Assembly: GCA_965197665.1 (NCBI GenBank)
Contig: CBDANO010000004.1
Coordinates: 62,001-126,000, forward strand
Reading direction: 5' to 3'
DNA: 64,000 bases
Source: CBDANO01 sp965197665
Lineage (GTDB): Bacteria > Chloroflexota > Dehalococcoidia > Lucifugimonadales > UBA3495
Below the pieces are notes generated by a model. That model was not told the DNA's origin and ran no database searches. It worked only from the letters and a program-made list of their open reading frames with translations. Positions 25,104-33,718 of the stretch are shown here, in pieces. Both the position numbers and the translations under genes were made by a program. The stretch's first letter is position 1. Every line of letters begins with the position of its first letter.

Positions 25104-26783
25104 ATGCCGTTCGAGCTTGACCGTTCGCGCTACAACGCTCTATACGGTCCCACCGCCGGAGACCGTATCCGGCTGGGGGATACCAATCTGGTAGCCAAGA
25201 TAGAAGCGGATTGCACGTCATACGGCGATGAGGTCCTCTTCGGCTGGGGAAAGAACGTGAGAGTGGGTATGATGGTTGCCCACCGTGCTCCCCGGGACAG
25301 CGAACTGGACGGACTAATCGCCGGCGCCATCATCATGGACCCGATATTGGGTATATTCAAGGGCGACATCGGCATAAAGGACGGCCTGATCGCCGGCATC
25401 GGCCGGGCGGGCAACCCTGACGTCACCGACGGCATCGACTTGGCGATCGGCCCCAATACATATGTTCTGTACGGCGGCTCCAACCTCATCGCTACTCCGG
25501 GGGGCGTGGACAGCCACGTACACATCTACCACTGGCCGAAGCTCATGGACGTGGCCATCAGCGCGGGGCTGACCACCTTCATTGGAGGCGGCCTCAACAC
25601 CAATGACTATTTCATAATTGAAAAATACTTCGAAGCCTTCGAGGAGATTCCCATCAACCTGGGAGTCCAAGCGAAAGGCGCGGCCAGCCATCCGGCGCCA
25701 ATAGTCCGAAGCATAGAAGCCGGGGCCTGCGGGATGAAGATTCACGAAGACGACGGCGCCTATCCCTACGTCATCGATCTTTGCCTGCGAGTCGCCGACC
25801 AGTACGATGTCTCAGTGGCGCTGCACACCGACGGCTTGCAGGAATCGATGCAGGTGACGGATACCATCGACGCCATCGGCGGCCGGGCCCTCCACGCCTA
25901 CCACGTCGAGGGAGTGGGCGGCGGGCACGCTCCCGACCTGCTCAAGCTGGTTGGTGTGGAAAACATCATGACGTCGTCGACCACCCCGACCATTCCCTAC
26001 ACCGCCGGCACCTATCCGGAGCACTTCCCCATGACATCTTTGATACACGGCCTGAACCTGGGGATTCCTTCCGACGTAGCGGCCCTCGAGTCCCGGGTGC
26101 GAAGGGAGACCATGGCCGCCGAGGATGTCCTCCACGACATGGGCGCTATTCCTATAATCAACTCCGACTCACAAGGGATGGGCCGCATAGGAGAGGTGAT
26201 CACTCGTACCTGGCAGTTGGCCCACAAGATGAAACAGGAACGGGGCGCCTCGAATCCCGAGCACGACAACGACCGGATTCTGCAATACTTGGCCAAGTAC
26301 ACCATCAACCCGGCTAGGACCCACGGAGTGTCCGACTACGTGGGGTCTATGGAGAAGGGCAAGATGGCCGACATCGTGCTATGGCGTCCGCAGTTTTTCG
26401 GGGTCAAGCCCGAAACGGTGATCAAGGGCGGGTTCGTTACTTGGGTCACCACGGGCGAAGGCAACGCTTCCATTCCCCTATGCGAGCCGGTCACCTACGG
26501 CCCATCCTTCGGAGCGATGGGGAACGCCGCCGCGAAGCTCAGCGCCTTCTTCGTGTCGCAAGCCTCTTTAGAAAAGGGAATCGAAAAGCGGCTCGGCAGC
26601 CGCCGACAGTTTCTCCCGGTGAACAACGTCCGCAGCGCGGCCAAGAGGAATATGCACCGGAACAGCCTCAATCCGGAGATCGAGGTGGACCCGAAATCGT
26701 CTCGCGTCACGGTAGACGGTACCGAGGTGACTTCCGAGGCGGTAACCGAGGTGCCACTGAACCGTTTGTATACCCTTGCTTGA
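25104..26783 (+). CDS. ureC: Divergent urease alpha subunit, urease-like amidohydrolase
   Basis: 559 residues, near the usual 567. By comparison with Klebsiella UreC the bimetal site is intact: His138 and His140 (DSHVH), carbamylated Lys212 and His214 (GMKIHED), His241 (ALHTD), His267 (YHVEG), Asp355 (NSDSQGMGR), plus catalytic His315 and Arg331. Three features are abnormal. The segment GGGTGPxxGTxATTCTPGPW is replaced by the shorter GGGLNTNDYF, about 10 residues lost. The mobile-flap Cys319 is Ile314 (SLIHGLN instead of VCHHLD). Trp after HED is Asp. Metal chemistry should be kept while the substrate pocket differs. It may be an unusual urease or act on another amide or ureido compound. No ureD, E, F or G in the window. 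Confidence 0.88.
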   Translation: MPFELDRSRYNALYGPTAGDRIRLGDTNLVAKIEADCTSYGDEVLFGWGKNVRVGMMVAHRAPRDSELDGLIAGAIIMDPILGIFKGDIGIKDGLIAGIGRAGNPDVTDGIDLAIGPNTYVLYGGSNLIATPGGVDSHVHIYHWPKLMDVAISAGLTTFIGGGLNTNDYFIIEKYFEAFEEIPINLGVQAKGAASHPAPIVRSIEAGACGMKIHEDDGAYPYVIDLCLRVADQYDVSVALHTDGLQESMQVTDTIDAIGGRALHAYHVEGVGGGHAPDLLKLVGVENIMTSSTTPTIPYTAGTYPEHFPMTSLIHGLNLGIPSDVAALESRVRRETMAAEDVLHDMGAIPIINSDSQGMGRIGEVITRTWQLAHKMKQERGASNPEHDNDRILQYLAKYTINPARTHGVSDYVGSMEKGKMADIVLWRPQFFGVKPETVIKGGFVTWVTTGEGNASIPLCEPVTYGPSFGAMGNAAAKLSAFFVSQASLEKGIEKRLGSRRQFLPVNNVRSAAKRNMHRNSLNPEIEVDPKSSRVTVDGTEVTSEAVTEVPLNRLYTLA

Positions 26784-26951
26784 GCCGCCGTAACCGGGTC
26801 GCTGGGAGGGTCATCGCCCGGGAGAAGGCAACCAAAGGCTGGAAAGGGGATTGGACGTAAACCGGCGGCTCTCTAGTATACTGAGAAAGTACCTACCCCC
26901 ATTTTCGTCGAAAGCTGTGGACGCAGCGGCCGAGAGTCGGGAGAAGCTCGC

Positions 26952-27698
26952 ATGGCACAGGAGCTAGGCCGAATATCCCGGCCCACCAGCGCCCAATACG
27001 AAGGGCGCCGGAAGCTGCTGCTGGTCCCCCTTGTTTTCAGCCCGCCGGTGGACGCGCCGGAAGGCGACGCCGTCCTCCAGAAGTATTGGGAACAATTGCA
27101 GTTGCAAGTGCAGTCTTTGGAATCAGCTTTGGGCGGTATGCACCACGTCTACCACGAACACTTGTCCGAAGGCGGAGAGGCCGGCTTGGAGCAGTTGGAG
27201 CAAGGGGACCAACGAAGCTATCAGTTCGTGAAAGCCAAGTGCCGGTCCGGGGCGGCTTTGGAAGCCACCGAGGACGCCGGTATCTTGATGGAGACCATGG
27301 ACTTGCAACGGTGCCTCATGCTGCCCTTGGCCAGCGAGTCCGTGGCGTTGAAGCTCAACGAGTGGTTCGCTGAGACCAACAAGAAACGTTACGACTACAT
27401 CGCCAACCGGATCGACGCAACCCTGGACGAGAACCAAGTCGGTCTAATACTGGTCAGCGAACGGCACCACATACAGTTCCCCGATGACATAGAAGTGTTC
27501 TACGTGTCGCCGCCGGCCCTGGACGAATTCCGGCGTTGGCTGCAAAACTGGGTGGCCAATCAGCAAAAGCGCCCGGAACCGCCTCAAGCCGAAGCAGCGA
27601 CGTCCGACTCCGAGGACCCGGACGCCGCTACCGTCGAAGAAGAGTCCCAAGCCGCCGGGGAGGAGAGGGTTGAAGGGGGGGCCGGGCCGGAAGAGTAG
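26952..27698 (+). CDS. Conserved-looking hypothetical protein downstream of ureC
   Basis: 248 residues, starting MAQELGRISRPTSAQYEGRR after GGGAGAAG. It appears soluble, with no signal peptide or membrane helix. A folded region (about 1-195) includes LLLVPLVFSPPVDAPEGDAV, helical segments, VGLILVSERHHIQFPDDIEV and FYVSPPALDEFRRWLQNWV. The last 50 residues are a Glu/Ala-rich disordered tail. It lies 168 bp after ureC on the same strand with no obvious terminator between, so co-expression is possible. Family not recognised; it has none of the UreE/F/G/D motifs. Confidence 0.65.
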   Translation: MAQELGRISRPTSAQYEGRRKLLLVPLVFSPPVDAPEGDAVLQKYWEQLQLQVQSLESALGGMHHVYHEHLSEGGEAGLEQLEQGDQRSYQFVKAKCRSGAALEATEDAGILMETMDLQRCLMLPLASESVALKLNEWFAETNKKRYDYIANRIDATLDENQVGLILVSERHHIQFPDDIEVFYVSPPALDEFRRWLQNWVANQQKRPEPPQAEAATSDSEDPDAATVEEESQAAGEERVEGGAGPEE

Positions 27699-27818
27699 TC
27701 CTGAGGGGCTTTCTCAGCGTAAAGGCGATAGGACAAGGGCGGTTTGCCCCGACGGGACTAGGCGCTTTCGGCCAATCGCCGGGACCGCCGCTGGAGTTAT
27801 GCAGGGATTGGGCGTCAA

Positions 27819-29036
27819 TCACACGATGGCCACGGCGGTGACTTCGATCAGCAACTCCGGGCGAAGTATCTGGTGGACCATTACTCCCGTGGCTGACGGA
27901 AAGCTATTTCCGAAATGCTTCCGCCGCACCTCTTGGACGCCCCGGTATCCCATCAGGCCGTTGGGAGCTATCCACTCGACGGTGTTGACCACGTTGTCCA
28001 TGGAACAGCCGGCGGCGGCGAGCACACGGGAGATGTTATCGTAGGCTTTGTCCGCTTGGCTCGCCATGTCGTACCCACCGACGCTCTGAGCGGTAGGATG
28101 GTCGACGGCGGCTTGTCCTGAGAGGTGGACCATCCGCCCCTTCTTCACGGCCGGATGGTAGGTCAATCTCTGGTAGCGGCGGTCCCACTCGGGGATCCGG
28201 ACCTCTTCCCGCTCACCTCCCTTCACCGCTACGGTTTCCACCTCAACGTGCCCGTCCGGATGAAGCAAGCGGTTGATCAGGACGCCGGTGGCGGCGGGGT
28301 ACCGGCCCTCGTAGAAGCTCCGGCGGGTCGCCCCGGTGTCCCGGTACTGAAGCAAGGCTTGGGGGGAAATGTAGTCGAGACTCTTTACTACGTCGCCGGG
28401 TTGAGACCCCGCCTCTTTCAGCACTTCGCCGATCACGTCATAGGCTAGGCCGACCTGACGGTCGGTCTGCTTGGGATAGTACCGCTGCTCGTTCCCTTCC
28501 TGGTCCTTTCCTTCTTCATAGCCGATGAAGCCGGACAGCCAAACTACGTCATCGACCTCCACGCCGGGAACGAAGGTCAACTGGTCATAGCGGTCCCAGC
28601 CGGGGTTTATGACCTTCTTTTCCCCTTTCATCGCCACGACGCTGACTTCCATGAGAGCGTCGGACCGGAGAAGGCGTTCTACGCAGATCCCGGTGGCGGC
28701 TACCGGACTGCCGGCAAGGTATTGGCGGCGTATGTCTCCGGTAAGGCGGTATTGGGGCAAAGCCACCGGGTCGACGTAGTCCACGGTTTGCACCACGTGT
28801 TGGAACCCTAAGCCGGCCGCCTCCAATACGACTCCCAGCTTTTCGTAGATTACCTTGGTCTGCTCAACCAAGTCTCCTTTGCAAACTACTTTACCTTCCC
28901 GGGGGTCGTATTCGCTGGCCGTCTGACCGGAAAGGTAGTAAATGCCGGCGTTTTCGGCACCCATGCAAAAGGTGTAACGGTTCAAGTCCAGCCAAGGGAA
29001 CTTTTGCGGGTCGATTTCAATAACGTTTCTGGTCAT
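27819..29036 (-). CDS. Fusion of three RidA/YjgF domains
   Basis: 405 residues made of three RidA-fold units of about 130 residues. Each has a strand YYLSGQTA/VWLSGFIG/VHLSGQAA, a helix (QTKVIYEKLGVVLEAAGLGF; LAYDVIGEVLKEAG; KAYDNISRVLAAAGCSMDN) and an exit strand (VERLL..MEVSVVAM; INRLL..VEVETVAV; VHQIL..IEVTAVAI). RidA normally hydrolyses 2-aminoacrylate-type imines using an Arg in the PxRxxV segment. Here all three units have A-A-T-G or S-A-T-G there, so classic imine deaminase activity is doubtful. ATG 29036 is chosen because GGAGG precedes it. Last gene of the leftward operon. Confidence 0.85.
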   Translation of the reverse strand: MTRNVIEIDPQKFPWLDLNRYTFCMGAENAGIYYLSGQTASEYDPREGKVVCKGDLVEQTKVIYEKLGVVLEAAGLGFQHVVQTVDYVDPVALPQYRLTGDIRRQYLAGSPVAATGICVERLLRSDALMEVSVVAMKGEKKVINPGWDRYDQLTFVPGVEVDDVVWLSGFIGYEEGKDQEGNEQRYYPKQTDRQVGLAYDVIGEVLKEAGSQPGDVVKSLDYISPQALLQYRDTGATRRSFYEGRYPAATGVLINRLLHPDGHVEVETVAVKGGEREEVRIPEWDRRYQRLTYHPAVKKGRMVHLSGQAAVDHPTAQSVGGYDMASQADKAYDNISRVLAAAGCSMDNVVNTVEWIAPNGLMGYRGVQEVRRKHFGNSFPSATGVMVHQILRPELLIEVTAVAIV

Positions 29037-29132
29037 TCGTCCTCCGCTGAGATCGCCGGTAAACCCGGCGCGCAAGTTTTTCGTATGACCCGCCGACGGC
29101 GGGAGAAATGGCGGGCGATTGGGCCATCGCCG

Positions 29133-30350
29133 CTACTGGACCACCCCGGTTTCGATCAGCTCTTCAAGCTCTTCCTCCGGCAAGCCCAAGAGCCGGCAAA
29201 CCACATGCTGGTTGTGCTCACCCAATAGGGGCGAGGGTTGGTACTCGGTACGCCGCTCCCCGTTGATCTTCCAAGAAACGGTACCCATGGGCCGGCGGCC
29301 CGTCTCCGGATGGTCCGACCAAGCCACGAACCCCCTTTCGTTCAGATGCGGGTCTTGCAACACCTCGGCGGAATCGAGGACCGGGGAGGCGGCGACTCCC
29401 GCCGCTTGCAGGGCTTCTGTTACCTCCCAGGGGTCTCGTTCCAGGGTCCAAGACTCGATAATGGCATTGAGAGCTTCCCGGTTCTTGCGCCGGGCATCGG
29501 CGGTTGCAAACCGGGCGTCCCGGGCCAGCCCCGAATAGCCCAAGACGGCTCCCAGGGCCGCCCGCTCTGCGTCCCCCTCCACCGAAATGGCCACCCATTT
29601 TTGCTCTCCCCTGCACCGGTACACGTCGTGAGGGGCCTTGGTCCGGTCCTGGTTGCCTACACGTTCCGCCTCGCGGCCATTCAACGTGTAGTCCATAACC
29701 GCCTCGGGCAGCAGAGTAACCACCGCCTCAGTCATGGCCACGTCGATGTACTGGCCTTCGCCGGTCTTGGACCGATGGTACAGGGCTTCCAAGAGGGCCA
29801 GGATACAGTAGCACCCGCTGAAAGCATCCGGGAAGATGCCCCCTAGAATTCGAGGGTGCGCCCCTGGGTGCCCGGTGATTGCCGCCAAGCCGCTGAACAG
29901 ATTGACCACGCTGTGGAAGCCGGCCAGGTCCTTCATGGGTCCGGTGCGGCCGAAAGCGGATAGGGAAAGGTATATAACGTCGGGACGGAGGCGGCGGGCC
30001 GAGGCGTAGTCCAATCCAAATTGCTCCATGGTCCCCGTGGAGAAGTTCTCTACTACCACGTCGCTAACGGATATCAGCCGCCCGGCCAACTCCGCTCCCT
30101 TGGGATGACGCAAGTTGAGGGTGCAGCCCAGCTTCCCGTTGTTTACGCTGTTGAAACCGCCGCTCCGGTTGACTCCGGGCACCGCCTCGGCGAAAGGCGG
30201 CCAAGCCCGGGTAGTCAACCGTTGCTGCGTTTCCACCAAGACGACTTCCGCGCCCAGCCAGCCTAGGACCTGCGTCGTGAAAGGCAAAGCGACTATCTGC
30301 CCGAAGTCGGCTACGCGAATGTCTTTCAATGGCTGGTCAGTCACGTCCAC
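29133..30350 (-). CDS. Family III CoA-transferase (CaiB/BaiF type), copy 1
   Basis: 405 residues. CoA-transferases of this family move CoA between carboxylic acids through an aspartyl-CoA intermediate. Motifs: IRVADFGQIVALPFTTQVLG at the N-terminus, LGAEVVLVE, the GKLGCTLNLRHPKG segment, DVVVENFSTGTMEQFGLDY, the catalytic-Asp region GGIFPDAFSGC, GEGQYIDVAMTEAV and the C-terminal LLGEHNQHV. Length is typical. It is encoded 53 bp after a second such gene, so the pair may form a heteromeric transferase or act on two steps. Confidence 0.9.
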   Translation of the reverse strand: MDVTDQPLKDIRVADFGQIVALPFTTQVLGWLGAEVVLVETQQRLTTRAWPPFAEAVPGVNRSGGFNSVNNGKLGCTLNLRHPKGAELAGRLISVSDVVVENFSTGTMEQFGLDYASARRLRPDVIYLSLSAFGRTGPMKDLAGFHSVVNLFSGLAAITGHPGAHPRILGGIFPDAFSGCYCILALLEALYHRSKTGEGQYIDVAMTEAVVTLLPEAVMDYTLNGREAERVGNQDRTKAPHDVYRCRGEQKWVAISVEGDAERAALGAVLGYSGLARDARFATADARRKNREALNAIIESWTLERDPWEVTEALQAAGVAASPVLDSAEVLQDPHLNERGFVAWSDHPETGRRPMGTVSWKINGERRTEYQPSPLLGEHNQHVVCRLLGLPEEELEELIETGVVQ

Positions 30351-30403
30351 GTCATCCGTTTGTCAAACGTTATAAATGCAATTGCCGGCGTCCGGCTGAT
30401 GGG

Positions 30404-31597
30404 CTAACGTCTGGGGCGTTGCCCCAGCCAGTCCCTGGTAATTTCATCGTTGTGTTCGCCGAGTTTTGGCGCTTTCCGGCGCAGGCGCCAAGGCGTAGCC
30501 TCCATGCGCACCGGATGTCCGGGCAACTGGAAAGTCTGCCCGGCCGGGCCATTCAGGTCCAGCATAAAGCCCCGGGCCGCCATTTGTTCCGACTCCACCA
30601 TCTCGCCAACCGAGTAGGCGGGAAAGCAAGGGATACCCTTACCCTGGGCCAGTTCGGCAATCTCGGCCCCGGTGTGGCTCATCGTCCACTCCAGTAGAAG
30701 CGGCTCTAGGGCGTCCCAATTCCGGGCCCGCTCCGGAGCGGTAGCGAACATCTCCAAGTCTCCCAACCCGGAGTGGCCCGTAAGCTCCACGAGAGCCCGC
30801 CAATGAGCATCAATAATGGCCATGATCACCACGTAACCGTCGCGGCAGGGCAAATAGGCGTTGGGCATGGCGCCGAATATGCTGGGCTCTCGCTTTTTGG
30901 CTTCGTGGTAGGAGGCGTGAGCCAAGTCGAAGGGCAACACCGTCGCCACCGCCTCCTGCCGGCTAACGTCAACCTCGCCGCCTTGGCCCGTAAGATTGCG
31001 GGTGAGGACTGCTATCATGGCGGCTACCGCGCCTTGTATTCCAGCCAGGAAGTCGCCCACGTAGGTATTGGCCCGGAGGGGCGGTTCCTTGTCGGGGTCG
31101 TGGACCATGTCCGGGATACCCGGCGTCGCGTGGGCCAAGCCGCCGGCGCTAACGGCTATCAGGTCATCCCCGGCGTAGTCCCGGTACGGACCCGTCAGGC
31201 CAAAGGGCGTGATGGCGGTGAGCACCAACCGCGGGTTGGATTGTTTCAAGTCGCTCCACCTTAGTCTCCGCCGGTCGATTTCTGGCGGAGACAGGTCCAG
31301 GACCAACACGTCGGCCATGTCGGCAAGCTCCCGAAAGAAGGCCGCGCCGCCGGTCTGGTCCAAGTCCAAGGTAACTCCTCGCTTGTTGGCGTTGAGATAG
31401 AGGAACAGACCGCTCCAGTCCGGGTCTTCAATTCCATCAGGAAAAGGGCCGCGCCGCCGGGAGGAGTCCCCTTCAGGGGGCTCGACTTTCACCACGTCGG
31501 CGCCCGCGTCGGCCAACAGCCGGGCGCAGTACGCGCCCGGGACCATGTCGCCGTACTCCAGTACCTTTAGGTCGGCCAACGCCGAGGCGCGAGTCAT
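30404..31597 (-). CDS. Family III CoA-transferase (CaiB/BaiF type), copy 2
   Basis: 397 residues with the same family landmarks: LKVLEYGDMVPGAYCARLLA, DAGADVVKVEPPEGD, NKRGVTLDLDQTGG, DVLVLDLSPPEI, the probable catalytic Asp in TYVGDFLAGIQG, GQGGEVDVSRQEAV, and KLGEHNDEITRDWLG at the end. The low similarity to copy 1 by eye suggests distinct roles rather than recent duplication. The operon context (enoyl-CoA hydratase, MaoC proteins) suggests activation of a carboxylic acid before hydration or dehydration. Confidence 0.9.
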   Translation of the reverse strand: MTRASALADLKVLEYGDMVPGAYCARLLADAGADVVKVEPPEGDSSRRRGPFPDGIEDPDWSGLFLYLNANKRGVTLDLDQTGGAAFFRELADMADVLVLDLSPPEIDRRRLRWSDLKQSNPRLVLTAITPFGLTGPYRDYAGDDLIAVSAGGLAHATPGIPDMVHDPDKEPPLRANTYVGDFLAGIQGAVAAMIAVLTRNLTGQGGEVDVSRQEAVATVLPFDLAHASYHEAKKREPSIFGAMPNAYLPCRDGYVVIMAIIDAHWRALVELTGHSGLGDLEMFATAPERARNWDALEPLLLEWTMSHTGAEIAELAQGKGIPCFPAYSVGEMVESEQMAARGFMLDLNGPAGQTFQLPGHPVRMEATPWRLRRKAPKLGEHNDEITRDWLGQRPRR

Positions 31598-31751
31598 TCA
31601 ATTATTCCTGGCTAATCCGACGTGCAAATTTCTTATCGCCTGTCTAGGCGTAACTTCAAGAGTCGCCCAATGGCTCTCTTTCTCTGGCAGTCTTATGCCC
31701 CGGCTGGGAAACTTGCGCATCGGGTCAAGGGTTTCGATTAACCGGACCTGA

Positions 31752-32198
31752 TTAACTGGGTTTAAGAGGCAGCCGTACCAAGGCGCTGGCCGGCTGGACC
31801 ACTCTTTCCCCGCGCTGATTCTCTATCCAGAGGTCGCATTCGACCAAGGCTTCGCCGTCATCTTGGCGGAGGCCGGTTACGACGCCGCGGCAAGTAATAG
31901 TGTCCTCCGGGTAGACCATAGCACTGTTGCGGAACCCCAGTTTGCGCAGAAACCCCTTGGGCCCGGCCCAGTCTTGGACTTGCTGAGCCAAGAACCCGCC
32001 GAGCATCTGCCCGTCCACGAAGGGCGCTTTGAATCCCAGAGCGCGAACGTAGTCGGCGTCATAGTGGACCCGGATGAAGTCCCAAGTAGCGGCCCCGTAG
32101 GCCATCATCCGGGCGAGATTGATCTTCTTGACGAGGGGAGGTAATTGCTCACCCGCCGTCACGTCTTCAAAATAGCGAATCGCCGTCTCCAAGAGCAT
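31752..32198 (-). CDS. MaoC-like hot-dog dehydratase, short form
   Basis: 148 residues of the MaoC/hydratase hot-dog fold: YFEDVTAGEQLPPLVKKINL, then ATWDFIRVHYDADYVRALGF and APFVDGQMLGGFLAQQVQDW in place of the usual HxD..A...G..(G)xIxHG signature, then NSAMVYPEDTITCRGVVTGL. It pairs with the neighbouring upstream gene; such pairs form the two halves of an eukaryote-like hydratase 2 or an FAS1-type dehydratase. Catalytic Asp may be in HYDADY; His is in RVHYD. The exact substrate is not deducible. Confidence 0.75.
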   Translation of the reverse strand: MLLETAIRYFEDVTAGEQLPPLVKKINLARMMAYGAATWDFIRVHYDADYVRALGFKAPFVDGQMLGGFLAQQVQDWAGPKGFLRKLGFRNSAMVYPEDTITCRGVVTGLRQDDGEALVECDLWIENQRGERVVQPASALVRLPLKPS

Positions 32199-32261
32199 CC
32201 CCCCGCGATGAGGCCAATAATGATGTCAATAATAAGCAAATTAGGTTGGCGCCGTCTTGGT

Positions 32262-32753
32262 TCACAACCTGTGGAAAAGGGTCTCGATATTCTTCGACAG
32301 CAGTTCATCCCGCTGGTTGTAGAAGGATACCTCGATCTCCTGAAAGGCCAACGGCCCTGACCTTCCCGTCTTTTCGTAAACGCCCTTGACCTTCCAGCGG
32401 GCGGTAACAACGTCGTCGGGGTGAATAGGTTGGAAGAACTCGTAATCGTTGCCGGCCCGGAGGCCGCCTAATTCCCGGGCCTCGCCGCGGCCTAGCAAGT
32501 CTCCCACCTCGTCCATGTCGCTGTCCACGTACTGCCAGGTATCGCAGATCAGAGTGGGGGGCGCCATGACGTCGCGAAGGCCGTGGGCTTCGGCGGACTC
32601 CCTGCTGCTGTACAGTGGGTTGAAGTCGCCGATGGCCAGAGCATACTGACGGAAAGAGGACCGTCCCATCTCATCCGGTGCTTGGAAGACCATCTCCTTG
32701 CCAACGGTGCTCTTCAGCTTGGCAAGAAGTTCGTTTTCCGGCTGTTCGACCAC
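32262..32753 (-). CDS. MaoC N-terminal-like (FAS1-type) dehydratase subunit
   Basis: 163 residues from GTG 32753, which has AGGAGG 5 nt upstream. A longer frame to 32828 is open but has no ribosome site. Motifs of the MaoC_dehydrat_N family: FRQYALAIGDFNPLYSSRES, AEAHGLRDVMAPPTLICDTW, NDYEFFQPIHPDDVVTARWK and LAFQEIEVSFYNQRDELLSK. It should form a double-hot-dog hydratase with the next gene, acting on an enoyl-CoA made by the CoA-transferases or the enoyl-CoA hydratase branch. Confidence 0.8.
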   Translation of the reverse strand: MVEQPENELLAKLKSTVGKEMVFQAPDEMGRSSFRQYALAIGDFNPLYSSRESAEAHGLRDVMAPPTLICDTWQYVDSDMDEVGDLLGRGEARELGGLRAGNDYEFFQPIHPDDVVTARWKVKGVYEKTGRSGPLAFQEIEVSFYNQRDELLSKNIETLFHRL

Positions 32754-32876
32754 GGCTGCCTCCTGCTGGCGGGTCCCCCGGAGGGGTACGGCGGCCCGCC
32801 CCTGAAAAAGTTGCCCCCGAAGCTCCATTGGCGATTCGGTTACTGCCCCTTGAAATGACGCCCTAATGCCGGGCGG

Positions 32877-33683
32877 TTACTGCCCCTTGAAATCCGGCTT
32901 GCGCTTTTCCAGAAACGCGCTGAGGGCCTCCCGGTGGTCCTGGCTGCTTAGAGTAAGGACCTCCACTTGGGCCGCGTCGACCAAGTGCTCTTCCAGCGAC
33001 TGAGTCAAGCCCCGGTAGACCATTCCCTTCACCAAACGGTTGGGTATCGGCGGCCTGGCGGCGATGCGGAGGGCCAAGGCCATGACCTCCTCCTCGAGGC
33101 GGTCCGCCGGTACCAAGCGGTTCAACACTCCGAGACGTAGGGCTTCCTCCGCCTCCAGCCAGTCTCCGGTGTACAGAAGCTCCAACGCTTTGTTGATACC
33201 CATAGCCCGATTGTAAAGCCAAGTCGAGCCGGTGTTGGACACTAGGCCCATTTGGAGAAAGGCGTTCATGAAGCGGGCGTGCTCCGACCCGATGCGAATG
33301 TCGCAGGCCAATACCCAGTCGAAGCCGTCGCCGATAGCCAGGCCGTTGACCATCGCTATGGTGGGTTTCTCCATCTTGTGCAGCCCCAGGGTCACTCCCT
33401 GGGGCCCGGCCCGGATGAATTTCCAGGTGTCGTAGGGTTCTTTGTGGCCCAGCAGCCGGTCGCCGCCTTGGCGCTCTTCCTTTATGTCAGCGGAGGCGCA
33501 AAAGGCCCGTCCGGCGCCGGTTAGCACCAGCACCCTGACCTCCGCATCCTCCGCGGCGTCGCGCAGGGCCAAGTTTAGCTCGGCGAACATCCGCTCGTTC
33601 AGAGCGTTCAACCGCTCGGGCCGGTTCAGGGTGAGCTTGGCGATGTGTTCCCGCTTTTCCAGCAGTATGGTCTGGAAGTCCAT
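32877..33683 (-). CDS. Enoyl-CoA hydratase/isomerase family protein
   Basis: 268 residues from ATG 33683 (GAGGAG 6 nt upstream); an open extension to 33872 overlaps the previous gene and is rejected as start. Crotonase fold: ITLNRP-type LTLNRPERLNALNERMFAEL, oxyanion-hole GAGRAFCASADIKE, and MVNGLAIGDGFDWVLACDIR. At the Glu144 position of rat enoyl-CoA hydratase the sequence is GLVSNTGSTWL, so the usual catalytic Glu appears replaced by Ser/Asn. Hydratase activity is therefore uncertain; a different crotonase reaction such as hydrolysis or isomerisation is possible. Confidence 0.85.
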   Translation of the reverse strand: MDFQTILLEKREHIAKLTLNRPERLNALNERMFAELNLALRDAAEDAEVRVLVLTGAGRAFCASADIKEERQGGDRLLGHKEPYDTWKFIRAGPQGVTLGLHKMEKPTIAMVNGLAIGDGFDWVLACDIRIGSEHARFMNAFLQMGLVSNTGSTWLYNRAMGINKALELLYTGDWLEAEEALRLGVLNRLVPADRLEEEVMALALRIAARPPIPNRLVKGMVYRGLTQSLEEHLVDAAQVEVLTLSSQDHREALSAFLEKRKPDFKGQ

Positions 33684-33718
33684 TCCGGGCTCCTCAACGG
33701 GTTTGGCCTTAACTTCGA

